5,137 nucleotides of DNA from Actinomycetota bacterium (GTDB taxonomy: Bacteria > Actinomycetota > Actinomycetes > Acidothermales > Acidothermaceae), in contig PLCK01000143.1 in assembly GCA_003134755.1 (NCBI GenBank), positions 7,566 to 12,702 on the forward strand, in the 5' to 3' direction. The notes beneath the pieces are model-generated. The model made no database searches. It was not told where the DNA came from and was given only the letters and a program-made list of their open reading frames with translations. Made by a program: the position numbers and the translations under genes. Positions 1 to 5,137 of the stretch are shown here, piece after piece. How positions within the stretch are numbered: the stretch's first letter is position 1; every line of letters starts with the position of its first letter.

Positions 1-641
1 TGTCCGAGCGGGCCGCCCGAAGCCAGCACGCCCGCCTCGACGTCGAGTTGCCTCAGCAGCTGTCGGTCAGCCAGCTCGTCACGCTGCGCCGCGATCCCGA
101 CGAGCTCGCGCGGCAGCTTCGGCGCCCGCTCCCGTCGGCGCCGGCACCCCTTGCGCGACGCGGGACCGCGTTCCACCTGTGGCTCGAGCAGCGGTTCGGG
201 TCGCCGCGGCTGCTCGACATCGACGAGGTCCCTGGCTCGGCTGACTTCGACGCAGCACCCGACGCAGAACTGGCGGCCCTGCAACAGGCGTTCCTCGCCA
301 CCAGCTGGGCGAACCGCGATCCGGTCGAGGTCGAGGTGCCGTTCGAGCTGGTGGTCGACGACATTGTCGTCCGCGGCCGGATGGATGCCGTTTTCCGCGA
401 TGAAGACGGCGGCTTCACCGTCGTCGACTGGAAGACCGGCCGACGTCCGAGTGGTGCCGATGCGCAGGCCGCCGCCGTCCAGCTGGCCGCGTACCGGCTC
501 GCGTGGGCCGATCTCACCGGCACCGACCTCGCGCAGGTGCGAGCGGTCTTCTGTTACCTGCGCGACGGCTCGACGGTCGCGCCGGCACAGTTGCTCGATC
601 GCGCCGGTCTGGTCGACCTGCTGCGGTCGGTGACGCCGTGA
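1..641 (+). CDS. adnB: AdnB, C-terminal RecB-like nuclease domain (5'-partial)
   Basis: This is the last 212 residues of AdnB, a subunit of the AdnAB helicase-nuclease that resects double-strand DNA ends for homologous recombination in mycobacteria. The reading frame is open from base 3 with no stop, so the gene enters from the left, and the TTG at 48 is internal. The visible part is a PD-(D/E)XK RecB-family nuclease domain with its expected residues: His at 174-176 (RRGTAFHLW), Asp at 384-386 (GRMDAVF), Asp and Lys of the VVDWKTG motif at 426-428 and 432-434, and the QLAAY motif at 480-494. The lead-in ELPQQLSVSQLV and the LRRPLP stretch are typical of actinobacterial AdnB. The helicase motor must lie upstream, with adnA expected beyond it. 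AdnA also ends in such a domain, but the order adnB–nudC–mrx1–uvrD2 and the sequence flavour favour AdnB. Confidence 0.9.
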   Translation, partial: SERAARSQHARLDVELPQQLSVSQLVTLRRDPDELARQLRRPLPSAPAPLARRGTAFHLWLEQRFGSPRLLDIDEVPGSADFDAAPDAELAALQQAFLATSWANRDPVEVEVPFELVVDDIVVRGRMDAVFRDEDGGFTVVDWKTGRRPSGADAQAAAVQLAAYRLAWADLTGTDLAQVRAVFCYLRDGSTVAPAQLLDRAGLVDLLRSVTP

Positions 642-664
642 GGTTGTGTTCGCGGTGCTCGGCT

Positions 665-670
665 TAGGGT
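665..670 (+). promoter_or_regulatory. TAGGGT element: leaderless -10 box or Shine-Dalgarno for the dipeptidase gene
   Basis: TAGGGT ends 7 bases before the ATG at 678. It fits the actinobacterial -10 consensus TANNNT at the distance that would put the transcript start on the A of ATG, giving a leaderless mRNA. The same bases contain AGGG (666-669), which is 8 bases from the ATG and so also well placed as a ribosome-binding site. A possible -35, TTGTGT at 644-649, leaves a short 15-base spacer and is weak. Which role is real cannot be told from sequence alone, but both support the ATG at 678 over the upstream in-frame GTG at 669, which overlaps the element. Confidence 0.45.
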
Positions 671-677
671 GCCAATC

Positions 678-2126
678 ATGAGCGCACCTGACGAGACCGT
701 GATCGACGACGCACGGCGCGACGCCGTCCGGGCCTATCTCGAGGCGCACGCGAGTGAGTTCGTCGCGCAGCTGTCCGAGTGGCTTCGCATTCCTTCGATC
801 TGGACAGATCCCGCCCGTCACGACGACGTACAACGCTCCGCGCAATGGCTGTCGGACGCCCTGCGCAGCACCGGGTTCCCGACTGTCGAGGTCTGGAATG
901 CGGGCAGCGACGGCACGGGCGCGCCTGCGGTTTTCGCTGAATGGCCCGCTGGTGTCTCCGGTGCGCCGACCGTGCTTGTCTACGGCCACCATGACGTGCA
1001 GCCTGTCGATCCCGAGGAGCTGTGGAGCTTCGCCCCGTTCGACCCCATGGTGGTGCCAGGTCCCGACGGTGACAGGCTGCTCGGGCGGGGCGCGTCTGAC
1101 GACAAAGGTCAGGTCTTCTACCACCTGCTCGGCCTGCAGGCGAACCTTGCGGTGAGTGGCCGCAGCAGCCCGCCGGTCAATCTGAAACTGCTGATCGAGG
1201 GTGCGGAGGAATCGGGTTCGCCCGGCTTTCCCGAGCTCCTGCTCGAGCGTAAGGACCGGCTGGCGTGCGACGTGATCGTTGTGAGCGACACGGGCATGTA
1301 CGGCGGGGGCACGACGACGGCCTGCGTCGGAATGCGCGGCCTAACCGACTGTCAGATCGACCTGCACGGTCCGGACGTCGATCTGCACTCGGGATCGTTT
1401 GGCGGTGCCGTTCCCAACCCGCTGACCGTGCTGGCACACCTGCTCGCGGGCCTGCACGACGACGAAGGGCGCATCACACTCAAAGGCTTCTACGACAGCA
1501 TCAGGCCGCTGACCGATCGCGAGCGTGCCCTTATCGCGAGGTTGCCGTTCGACGAATCGGCCTGGCTGGCGACGGCGGCCAGCCGCGCGGCGTCCGGTGA
1601 GGTCGGGTACAGCACGCTTGAACGGGTGTGGGTCCGCCCGACCTGCGAGATCCACGGCGTCTGGGGCGGCTACACCGGGCCTGGACACAAGACCATCGTA
1701 CCGACTGACGCGCACGCCAAGGTGTCGTTCCGGCTGGTCGCGGATCAGGAGCCACTCGACGTCCAGGCTGCATTTCGTGACTACATCAAGGCGAAGGTGC
1801 CCGACGGGATCACGGCCGACGTGCACTTCTTCGGCGAGGGAGTCCGCCCCTATCTGGTGCCGCTCGATGATCCCGCGCTACAGGCCGTGTCACGTTCGCT
1901 GGCTCGCGCGTTCGACGACGAGGTGCTCTACACGCGCGAGGGCGGGTCGGGTCCTGAGGCAGACATCGCGAGAATCCTGCACGCCCCACTGATGTTTCTC
2001 GGCGTCGGCCTGCCGACCGATCGCATCCACGCACCCGACGAGCACGCCGTCGTTCCGCTGCTGCTAAAGGGCGCAGAGGCGGTCGCGTACCTGTGGGACG
2101 AGCTGGCCGCATCACAATCGACATGA
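678..2126 (+). CDS. M20 family metallo-dipeptidase (carnosinase/CNDP-like)
   Basis: A 482-residue zinc-type dipeptidase that probably hydrolyses dipeptides or related amide bonds in the cytoplasm; no signal peptide or membrane segment is seen. The di-metal site is complete by family alignment: His104 and Asp106 in YGHHDVQP, bridging Asp141 in GRGASDDKG, catalytic Glu177 and metal-binding Glu178 in EGAEESGS, Asp204 in VVSDTGMY and His451 in RIHAPDE. His237 in DLHSGSFGG matches the histidine that the lid/dimerisation domain (roughly 210-385) gives to the partner active site. Length is close to animal cytosolic carnosinase 2 (about 475 residues). The GHxDVQP and HSGxxGG signatures separate it from DapE and ArgE, but the actual substrate cannot be named. 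The ATG at 678 is chosen over GTG 669 because of the TAGGGT element just upstream. Its stop overlaps the nudC start, so the two are probably co-transcribed. Confidence 0.93.
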   Translation: MSAPDETVIDDARRDAVRAYLEAHASEFVAQLSEWLRIPSIWTDPARHDDVQRSAQWLSDALRSTGFPTVEVWNAGSDGTGAPAVFAEWPAGVSGAPTVLVYGHHDVQPVDPEELWSFAPFDPMVVPGPDGDRLLGRGASDDKGQVFYHLLGLQANLAVSGRSSPPVNLKLLIEGAEESGSPGFPELLLERKDRLACDVIVVSDTGMYGGGTTTACVGMRGLTDCQIDLHGPDVDLHSGSFGGAVPNPLTVLAHLLAGLHDDEGRITLKGFYDSIRPLTDRERALIARLPFDESAWLATAASRAASGEVGYSTLERVWVRPTCEIHGVWGGYTGPGHKTIVPTDAHAKVSFRLVADQEPLDVQAAFRDYIKAKVPDGITADVHFFGEGVRPYLVPLDDPALQAVSRSLARAFDDEVLYTREGGSGPEADIARILHAPLMFLGVGLPTDRIHAPDEHAVVPLLLKGAEAVAYLWDELAASQST

Positions 2127-3058
2127 CACGCCTACCGCCGCCGCTCGGTCGCGCCGGCGTCGACCGCGCAGCGCAGTTGCGCGGGGACGACGAGTGGCTC
2201 GCACGCGCCTGGGACAACACCGCATCGCGCGTCATCGTCGTCGACGGAGGGCGGGCGCTCGTCGATGCGCACGACGCGCTCGTGCGGTTACCTACACATG
2301 CTGCACCGGACGGAGAGCGGTACTTTCTCGGCGTCCCAGACGTTGCGGCCGCCAGCAGCCGCGTAGGGCTCTTTGCGGTCGCTGCGCAGTTGCCCCCCGA
2401 CCCAGCCGACGCCGCTCGTCCGGCAACGTTGCGCGAGGTCGGCGCATTGCTGTCCGATGCCGACGCGGGCTTGCTCGCGCATGCAGCGGCGCTCGAGCAA
2501 TGGCACGCACGCCACCGGCGATGCCCGCTGTGCGGCGCCGCCACCGTCGTTGCGATGGGCGGGCACCTGCGCCGGTGCGTCGATGACGGCAGCGAGCATC
2601 ACCCGCGCACCGACCCCGCCGTCATCATGCTCATCACCGACGACGACGACCGATGTCTTCTCGGGCGGCACCCGACTTGGCCGCAAGGCCGCATGTCGAC
2701 GCTTGCCGGATACGTCGAGGCCGGCGAGACGCTCGAGCATGCCGTCGTCCGCGAGGTGGCCGAGGAAGTCGGCATCGTGGTTGACGACGTGACGTATGTC
2801 GCGAGCCAGCCATGGCCGTTCCCGTCGAGCCTCATGGTCGCCTTTACGGCACACGCGAGTGCCACCGATGTGGACGTCGACGGCGTCGAGATCTCCGAGG
2901 CGCGCTGGTTCAGTCGGGAAGAGTTGCGTGCCGCGATCAGCGACGGCTCGTTGCGCTTTCCCATGCGGGCGTCGGTTGCGTTCTATCTGATCGACGGCTG
3001 GTTTGGCGGCGGCCCTGGCGACGTCGTCGCCGAGACAGCGTTCACCTCTCGGACCTAA
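2123..3058 (+). CDS. nudC: NudC, NAD(H) pyrophosphatase (Nudix hydrolase)
   Basis: A 311-residue NADH pyrophosphatase that splits NAD(H) into NMN(H) and AMP; family members also remove NAD caps from RNA and, in mycobacteria, are reported to hydrolyse isoniazid- and ethionamide-NAD adducts. Residues 1 to about 125 form the N-terminal NudC-like domain. A zinc-ribbon remnant follows with Cys134, Cys137 and Cys152, then the Nudix domain. The Nudix box spans 196-218, from GYVEAGE to REVAEEVGI, with Glu211, Glu214 and Glu215 as metal ligands or catalytic residues. The NADH-specific signature SQPWPFP is at 228-234. The fourth zinc cysteine is absent (CVDDGSEHH). The ATG at 2123 forms an ATGA overlap with the dipeptidase stop, and the resulting length matches M. 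tuberculosis NudC (about 313). An upstream in-frame GTG at 2093 would add 10 residues inside the previous gene and is less likely. No strong ribosome-binding site is visible, which fits translational coupling. Confidence 0.95.
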   Translation: MTRLPPPLGRAGVDRAAQLRGDDEWLARAWDNTASRVIVVDGGRALVDAHDALVRLPTHAAPDGERYFLGVPDVAAASSRVGLFAVAAQLPPDPADAARPATLREVGALLSDADAGLLAHAAALEQWHARHRRCPLCGAATVVAMGGHLRRCVDDGSEHHPRTDPAVIMLITDDDDRCLLGRHPTWPQGRMSTLAGYVEAGETLEHAVVREVAEEVGIVVDDVTYVASQPWPFPSSLMVAFTAHASATDVDVDGVEISEARWFSREELRAAISDGSLRFPMRASVAFYLIDGWFGGGPGDVVAETAFTSRT

Positions 3059-3090
3059 CCCCCGGAACGTGATCGGCCCGCGGGGCGCAG

Positions 3091-3360
3091 CTACGAGGCG
3101 ATGCCGTCGAGCTGCGCGCGCACTTGCGAGAATCGGGGATTCGTCAACGTGCTGCCGTCGGGGAACAGCACCGTCGGCACGGTCTGATTGCCGCGGTTGA
3201 CGCTCATAACGAAATCCGCTGCGCCGGGAGTGAGCTCGATGTCGACCTCGCTGTGCGCGATACCCGCTTCGACGAGCTGCCGCTTGAGCGTCCGGCAGTA
3301 GCCGCACCACTGGGTGCTGTAGATGATCAGCTCGGTGGGTGTGGTCGCGGCGGGCGTCAA
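3091..3360 (-). CDS. mrx1: Mycoredoxin-1 (glutaredoxin-like, CGYC)
   Basis: An 89-residue thioredoxin-fold oxidoreductase that reduces mixed disulfides between proteins and mycothiol, the actinobacterial counterpart of glutaredoxin. The active site is CGYC, Cys19 and Cys22 in STQWCGYC, after the first beta strand (ELIIYS). The cis-proline loop TVPT is at 60-63, followed by FPDGSTLTNP, a very characteristic mycoredoxin segment. M. tuberculosis Mrx1 is about 84 residues. An ATG at 3417 would give 108 residues, with an N-terminal tail not expected in the family and coming from a repeated segment (ILTPGGLP-ILTP). The TTG at 3360-3358 is preferred: GGAGG lies 10 bases upstream, and both promoter candidates would start transcription at about 3415-3402, downstream of the ATG. 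It converges on nudC and diverges from uvrD2. Identity is very likely; the exact start is moderately supported. Confidence 0.92.
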   Translation of the reverse strand: MTPAATTPTELIIYSTQWCGYCRTLKRQLVEAGIAHSEVDIELTPGAADFVMSVNRGNQTVPTVLFPDGSTLTNPRFSQVRAQLDGIAS

Positions 3361-3389
3361 GATCGGTAAGCCTCCGGGCGTCAAGATCG
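3351..3389. repeat. 15-bp direct repeat, 24-bp period, in the mrx1 leader
   Basis: The + strand sequence CGGGCGTCAAGATCG occurs at 3351-3365 and again, identically, at 3375-3389. The period is 24 bases, and the units carry only partial similarity beyond the 15-base core. On the minus strand each copy reads ATCTTGACGCCCG, including a TTG codon and a TTGACG string. It looks like a partial tandem duplication of the mrx1 translation-start region; a paired operator is an alternative. The second copy (nearer mrx1) supplies the proposed TTG start. Confidence 0.8.
3371..3375 (-). promoter_or_regulatory. Ribosome-binding site of mrx1 (GGAGG)
   Basis: On the minus strand GGAGG lies 10 bases before the TTG at 3360. 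It is the only strong Shine-Dalgarno match in the mrx1 upstream region and decides the start choice. The spacing is slightly longer than ideal. The site falls at the join between two copies of a 15-bp repeat. Confidence 0.55.
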
Positions 3390-3408
3390 ATGAGTGCGTG
3401 CGAAGTTC

Positions 3409-3414
3409 CTTATA
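3409..3414 (-). promoter_or_regulatory. Candidate housekeeping -10 (TATAAG) for mrx1
   Basis: The minus strand reads TATAAG, one mismatch from TATAAT and AT-rich in an otherwise GC-rich region. No convincing -35 is found 16-19 bases upstream, as is common in actinobacteria. A start about 7 bases downstream (near 3402) would leave a leader of about 42 bases before the TTG at 3360. The element overlaps codons 2-3 of the longer ATG-started reading, which argues against that start. Confidence 0.4.
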
Positions 3415-3420
3415 CATGGG

Positions 3421-3446
3421 AACCGTCGACCGCCCGATGTTCTTCC
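3421..3446 (-). promoter_or_regulatory. Candidate SigH/SigR-type ECF promoter (GGAAG-N18-GTT) for mrx1
   Basis: On the minus strand GGAAG (3446-3442) is followed after exactly 18 bases by GTT (3423-3421). This matches the SigR/SigH thiol-stress consensus, about GGAAT-N18-GTT, with one change in the fifth -35 position. It is correctly oriented upstream of a mycothiol-linked redox gene, the type of gene this sigma family controls in actinobacteria. The predicted start is near 3414, giving a leader of about 54 bases before the TTG. The motif is short, so a chance match is possible; its position and the gene's function are what raise its value. Confidence 0.4.
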
Positions 3447-3482
3447 TGTAGGCGGTGCCCGGTTTCGTCGCATCAACCTGTC

Positions 3483-3485
3483 AGG
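3483..3485 (+). promoter_or_regulatory. Weak ribosome-binding site for uvrD2 (AGG)
   Basis: AGG lies 8 bases before the GTG at 3494, a usual distance. The overlapping CAGGAT at 3482-3487 ends 6 bases before the GTG, so it could instead be a degenerate -10 for a leaderless transcript; it lacks the usual first T and I see no good -35. A second in-frame GTG at 3500 is a possible alternative start. Confidence 0.3.
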
Positions 3486-3493
3486 ATGACCCG

Positions 3494-5137
3494 GTGACCG
3501 TGGCGCCCGACCTTGAGCTCGAGGTCTTGACGGCCCTTGATCCCGAGCAGCGGGCGGCGGCCGAGGCCGTTCGCGGCCCGGTGTGCATCCTGGCGGGCGC
3601 AGGTACTGGCAAGACGCGCGCGATCACGCACCGGATCGCATTCGCCGTCCGTAGCGGTTCGGTCTCGCCCGCGCACGTGCTGGCGGTCACGTTCACCGCG
3701 CGCGCCGCGGGCGAGCTGCGCGGCCGGCTGCGGGCGCTCGGCGTCGGCAGCGTTGCGGCCCGAACGTTCCATTCCGCCGCTCTTCGGCAGCTCCAATACT
3801 TTTGGCCCCGCACGATCGGCGGCGAGCTGCCCGCGGTCCTGAAGTCGAAGGTCCCCTTGCTCGCCGAGGTCGCATCCCGCCTGCGGCTGGGTTTGTCGTC
3901 GTCCGACCTTCGCGACATCGCGAGTGAGATCGAATGGATGAAGGCCCTTCAGCGGCCGCCGGACGACTACGCGTCCTCTGTGCAACTCGCCCATCGCATC
4001 GCACCCCGGCCCGAAGCTGACGTGACCGCGATGTATGCCGGATACGAAGACCTGAAGGTGCGCAAGAACCTCTTCGACTTCGAAGACCTGCTCCTGCACG
4101 CGACTGCGTTGCTCGAGACCGAGCCTGACGTGGCGTCGCAGGTACGCGATCAGTACCGCTACTTCGTGGTCGACGAGTACCAAGACGTCAACCCGGCCCA
4201 ACAGCGCCTGCTCGACGCGTGGCTCGGCAACCGTGATGACCTCTGCGTCGTCGGTGATCCGGAGCAGACGATCTATTCGTTCGCCGGTGCCTCGCCCACG
4301 TATCTGACTGGATTCCCGTCGCGGTTCCCGTCCGCCACCGTCGTCCGACTGGTCCGCGACTACCGGTCGACGCCGCAGGTCGTGGCCCTGGCGAATCGCC
4401 TCTCCGGCGGTGCGCTCATCGCGCAGCGGCCAGCCGGCCCGGTCCCCGTGATTTCCAGTTACGACGACGAGGTGGCCGAGGCGTCGGCCGTCGCGGCCCG
4501 AGCCGCAAGACTCGTCGCCGACGGCACCGCGGCCAGCGCGATCGCCGTGCTCTTCCGTATCAACGCGCAATCGGAGACCTACGAACAGGCGTTGGCCGAG
4601 GCCGGCGTCCCTTATGTCTTACGTGGTGGCGAGCGGTTCTTCGAGCGTCCCGAGGTGCGCGAGGCACTCTTCCTGCTTCGAGGCGCCGCGCGGGCCGGAC
4701 AGTCAGACGACGGCACCCTCGCCGATGCCGTGCGGGCGGTGCTGGCCTCCGTCGGGTTCGGGCCGGTCCCGCCCGCAGGTTCGGGCGTAGCCCGTGATCG
4801 CTGGGAGTCCCTGGCGGCGCTCGTCCGGCTGGCCGACGAGCGCGCCCCGTTGCCGGCGGAGTCAGTCGGCCCAGACGCGCTTGCCGATGCCCCTGCCGAC
4901 GCCGCGAACGCCCTGAGCGCATTCGTTGCCGATCTTGAAGAACGCGCCTCGTTGCAACATGCGCCCTTGGTCGACGGGGTCACGCTCGCGTCCCTGCACT
5001 CCGCCAAGGGCCTCGAGTGGGACGCCGTGTTCGTCGTGGGTCTGGTCGACGGCACGTTGCCGATCGTCTACGCCGAGACTCCGGAACAAATCGCCGAGGA
5101 GCGCCGCCTGCTCTACGTCGCGATGACCCGCGCCAAG
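3494..5137 (+). CDS. uvrD2: UvrD2, SF1A ATP-dependent 3'-5' DNA helicase (3'-partial)
   Basis: The first 548 codons of UvrD2, an SF1 UvrD/Rep-family helicase that is essential in M. tuberculosis. The frame has no stop and runs off the right edge. Motor motifs appear in order: Q-motif Gln19 (LDPEQR), Walker A GAGTGKT at 35-41 with Lys40, motif Ia LAVTFTARAAGE near 63-74, Walker B VVDEYQDVN at 225-233, motif III GDPEQTIYSFAGA at 254-266, DYRST at 289-293 with Arg291, motif V TLASLHSAKGLEWD at 497-510, and the start of motif VI, EERRLLYVAMTRAK, at 535-548. The phrases RGGERFFERPEV and HSAKGLEWDAVF match mycobacterial UvrD2 more than PcrA/UvrD1. The tetracysteine and HRDC domains typical of UvrD2 would lie beyond the window. 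The segment after LANR (about 303-312) seems about ten residues shorter than I recall for M. tuberculosis. GTG 3494 is the first in-frame start with a plausible ribosome site; GTG 3500 is possible. Divergent from mrx1. Confidence 0.95.
   Translation, partial: MTVAPDLELEVLTALDPEQRAAAEAVRGPVCILAGAGTGKTRAITHRIAFAVRSGSVSPAHVLAVTFTARAAGELRGRLRALGVGSVAARTFHSAALRQLQYFWPRTIGGELPAVLKSKVPLLAEVASRLRLGLSSSDLRDIASEIEWMKALQRPPDDYASSVQLAHRIAPRPEADVTAMYAGYEDLKVRKNLFDFEDLLLHATALLETEPDVASQVRDQYRYFVVDEYQDVNPAQQRLLDAWLGNRDDLCVVGDPEQTIYSFAGASPTYLTGFPSRFPSATVVRLVRDYRSTPQVVALANRLSGGALIAQRPAGPVPVISSYDDEVAEASAVAARAARLVADGTAASAIAVLFRINAQSETYEQALAEAGVPYVLRGGERFFERPEVREALFLLRGAARAGQSDDGTLADAVRAVLASVGFGPVPPAGSGVARDRWESLAALVRLADERAPLPAESVGPDALADAPADAANALSAFVADLEERASLQHAPLVDGVTLASLHSAKGLEWDAVFVVGLVDGTLPIVYAETPEQIAEERRLLYVAMTRAK

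Noticed and set aside
48..641. A free-standing small nuclease gene starting at TTG 48
   Set aside because: The frame is open to base 3 and the upstream residues continue the AdnB pattern, so this is the end of a larger gene cut by the window.
3059..3090. Possible terminator between convergent nudC and mrx1
   Set aside because: CCCCG (3060-3064) can pair with CGGGG (3081-3085), but the stem is only 5 bp, the loop is 16 bases and there is no T tract on either strand.
2288..3310. A 340-codon minus-strand open frame across nudC and part of mrx1
   Set aside because: It is antisense to clear NudC motifs and overlaps the true mrx1 in another frame; composition is arginine/alanine-rich with no family signature.
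3379..3384. TTGACG strings in the direct repeat (minus strand, 3384-3379 and 3360-3355) as -35 boxes
   Set aside because: No TANNNT-like -10 lies 16-19 bases downstream of either copy.
3418..3442. Mycobacterial SOS (LexA) box in front of uvrD2
   Set aside because: GAAC and GTTC are both present but 15 bases apart, whereas the LexA box needs about 4 bases between the half-sites; no TCGAAC-N4-GTTCGA match was seen.
3473..4570. A 365-codon open frame on the minus strand opposite uvrD2
   Set aside because: It is rich in R, G, D and E with no recognisable motif and lies exactly antisense to a helicase whose motifs are complete; this is the usual GC-rich shadow.

Overview
The window is high-GC (roughly two thirds G+C by eye), densely coded chromosomal DNA of a mycothiol-using actinobacterium. 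The gene set and order point to the mycolic-acid lineage (Mycobacterium, Rhodococcus, Gordonia and relatives). Four genes match, in order and orientation, the M. tuberculosis block adnB (Rv3201c) – nudC (Rv3199c) – mrx1 (Rv3198A) – uvrD2 (Rv3198c). An M20 dipeptidase lies where M. tuberculosis has the Rv3200c cation channel. The genus cannot be fixed from the sequence alone.

Layout: (1) 1-641, + strand: the C-terminal nuclease end of AdnB, cut by the left edge. (2) 642-677: a short gap with a TAGGGT element that can be read as a leaderless -10 box or as a Shine-Dalgarno site. (3) 678-2126, + strand: a complete M20 dipeptidase with every metal and catalytic residue in place. (4) 2123-3058, + strand: nudC, joined to the dipeptidase by a 4-base ATGA stop/start overlap. 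(5) 3059-3090: a 32-base convergent gap. (6) 3091-3360, - strand: mrx1, a CGYC mycoredoxin, best started at a TTG codon. (7) 3361-3493: a divergent control region with a 15-bp direct repeat, an ECF-type (SigH/SigR-like) GGAAG-N18-GTT promoter candidate and a TATAAG -10 candidate facing mrx1. (8) 3494-5137, + strand: uvrD2, starting at GTG and open through the right edge.

Two genes concern DNA breaks and damage: AdnAB resects double-strand ends for recombination and UvrD2 is an SF1 helicase. Two concern redox and nucleotide housekeeping: NudC hydrolyses NAD(H) and related caps or adducts, and Mrx1 reduces mycothiol-mixed disulfides. The dipeptidase is a general hydrolase with no clear link to either theme.

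I found no mobile element, CRISPR array, RNA gene, phage gene or undescribed multi-gene system. The most useful observations are in the mrx1/uvrD2 divergent region: a thiol-stress sigma-factor promoter candidate and the probable true start of mrx1.
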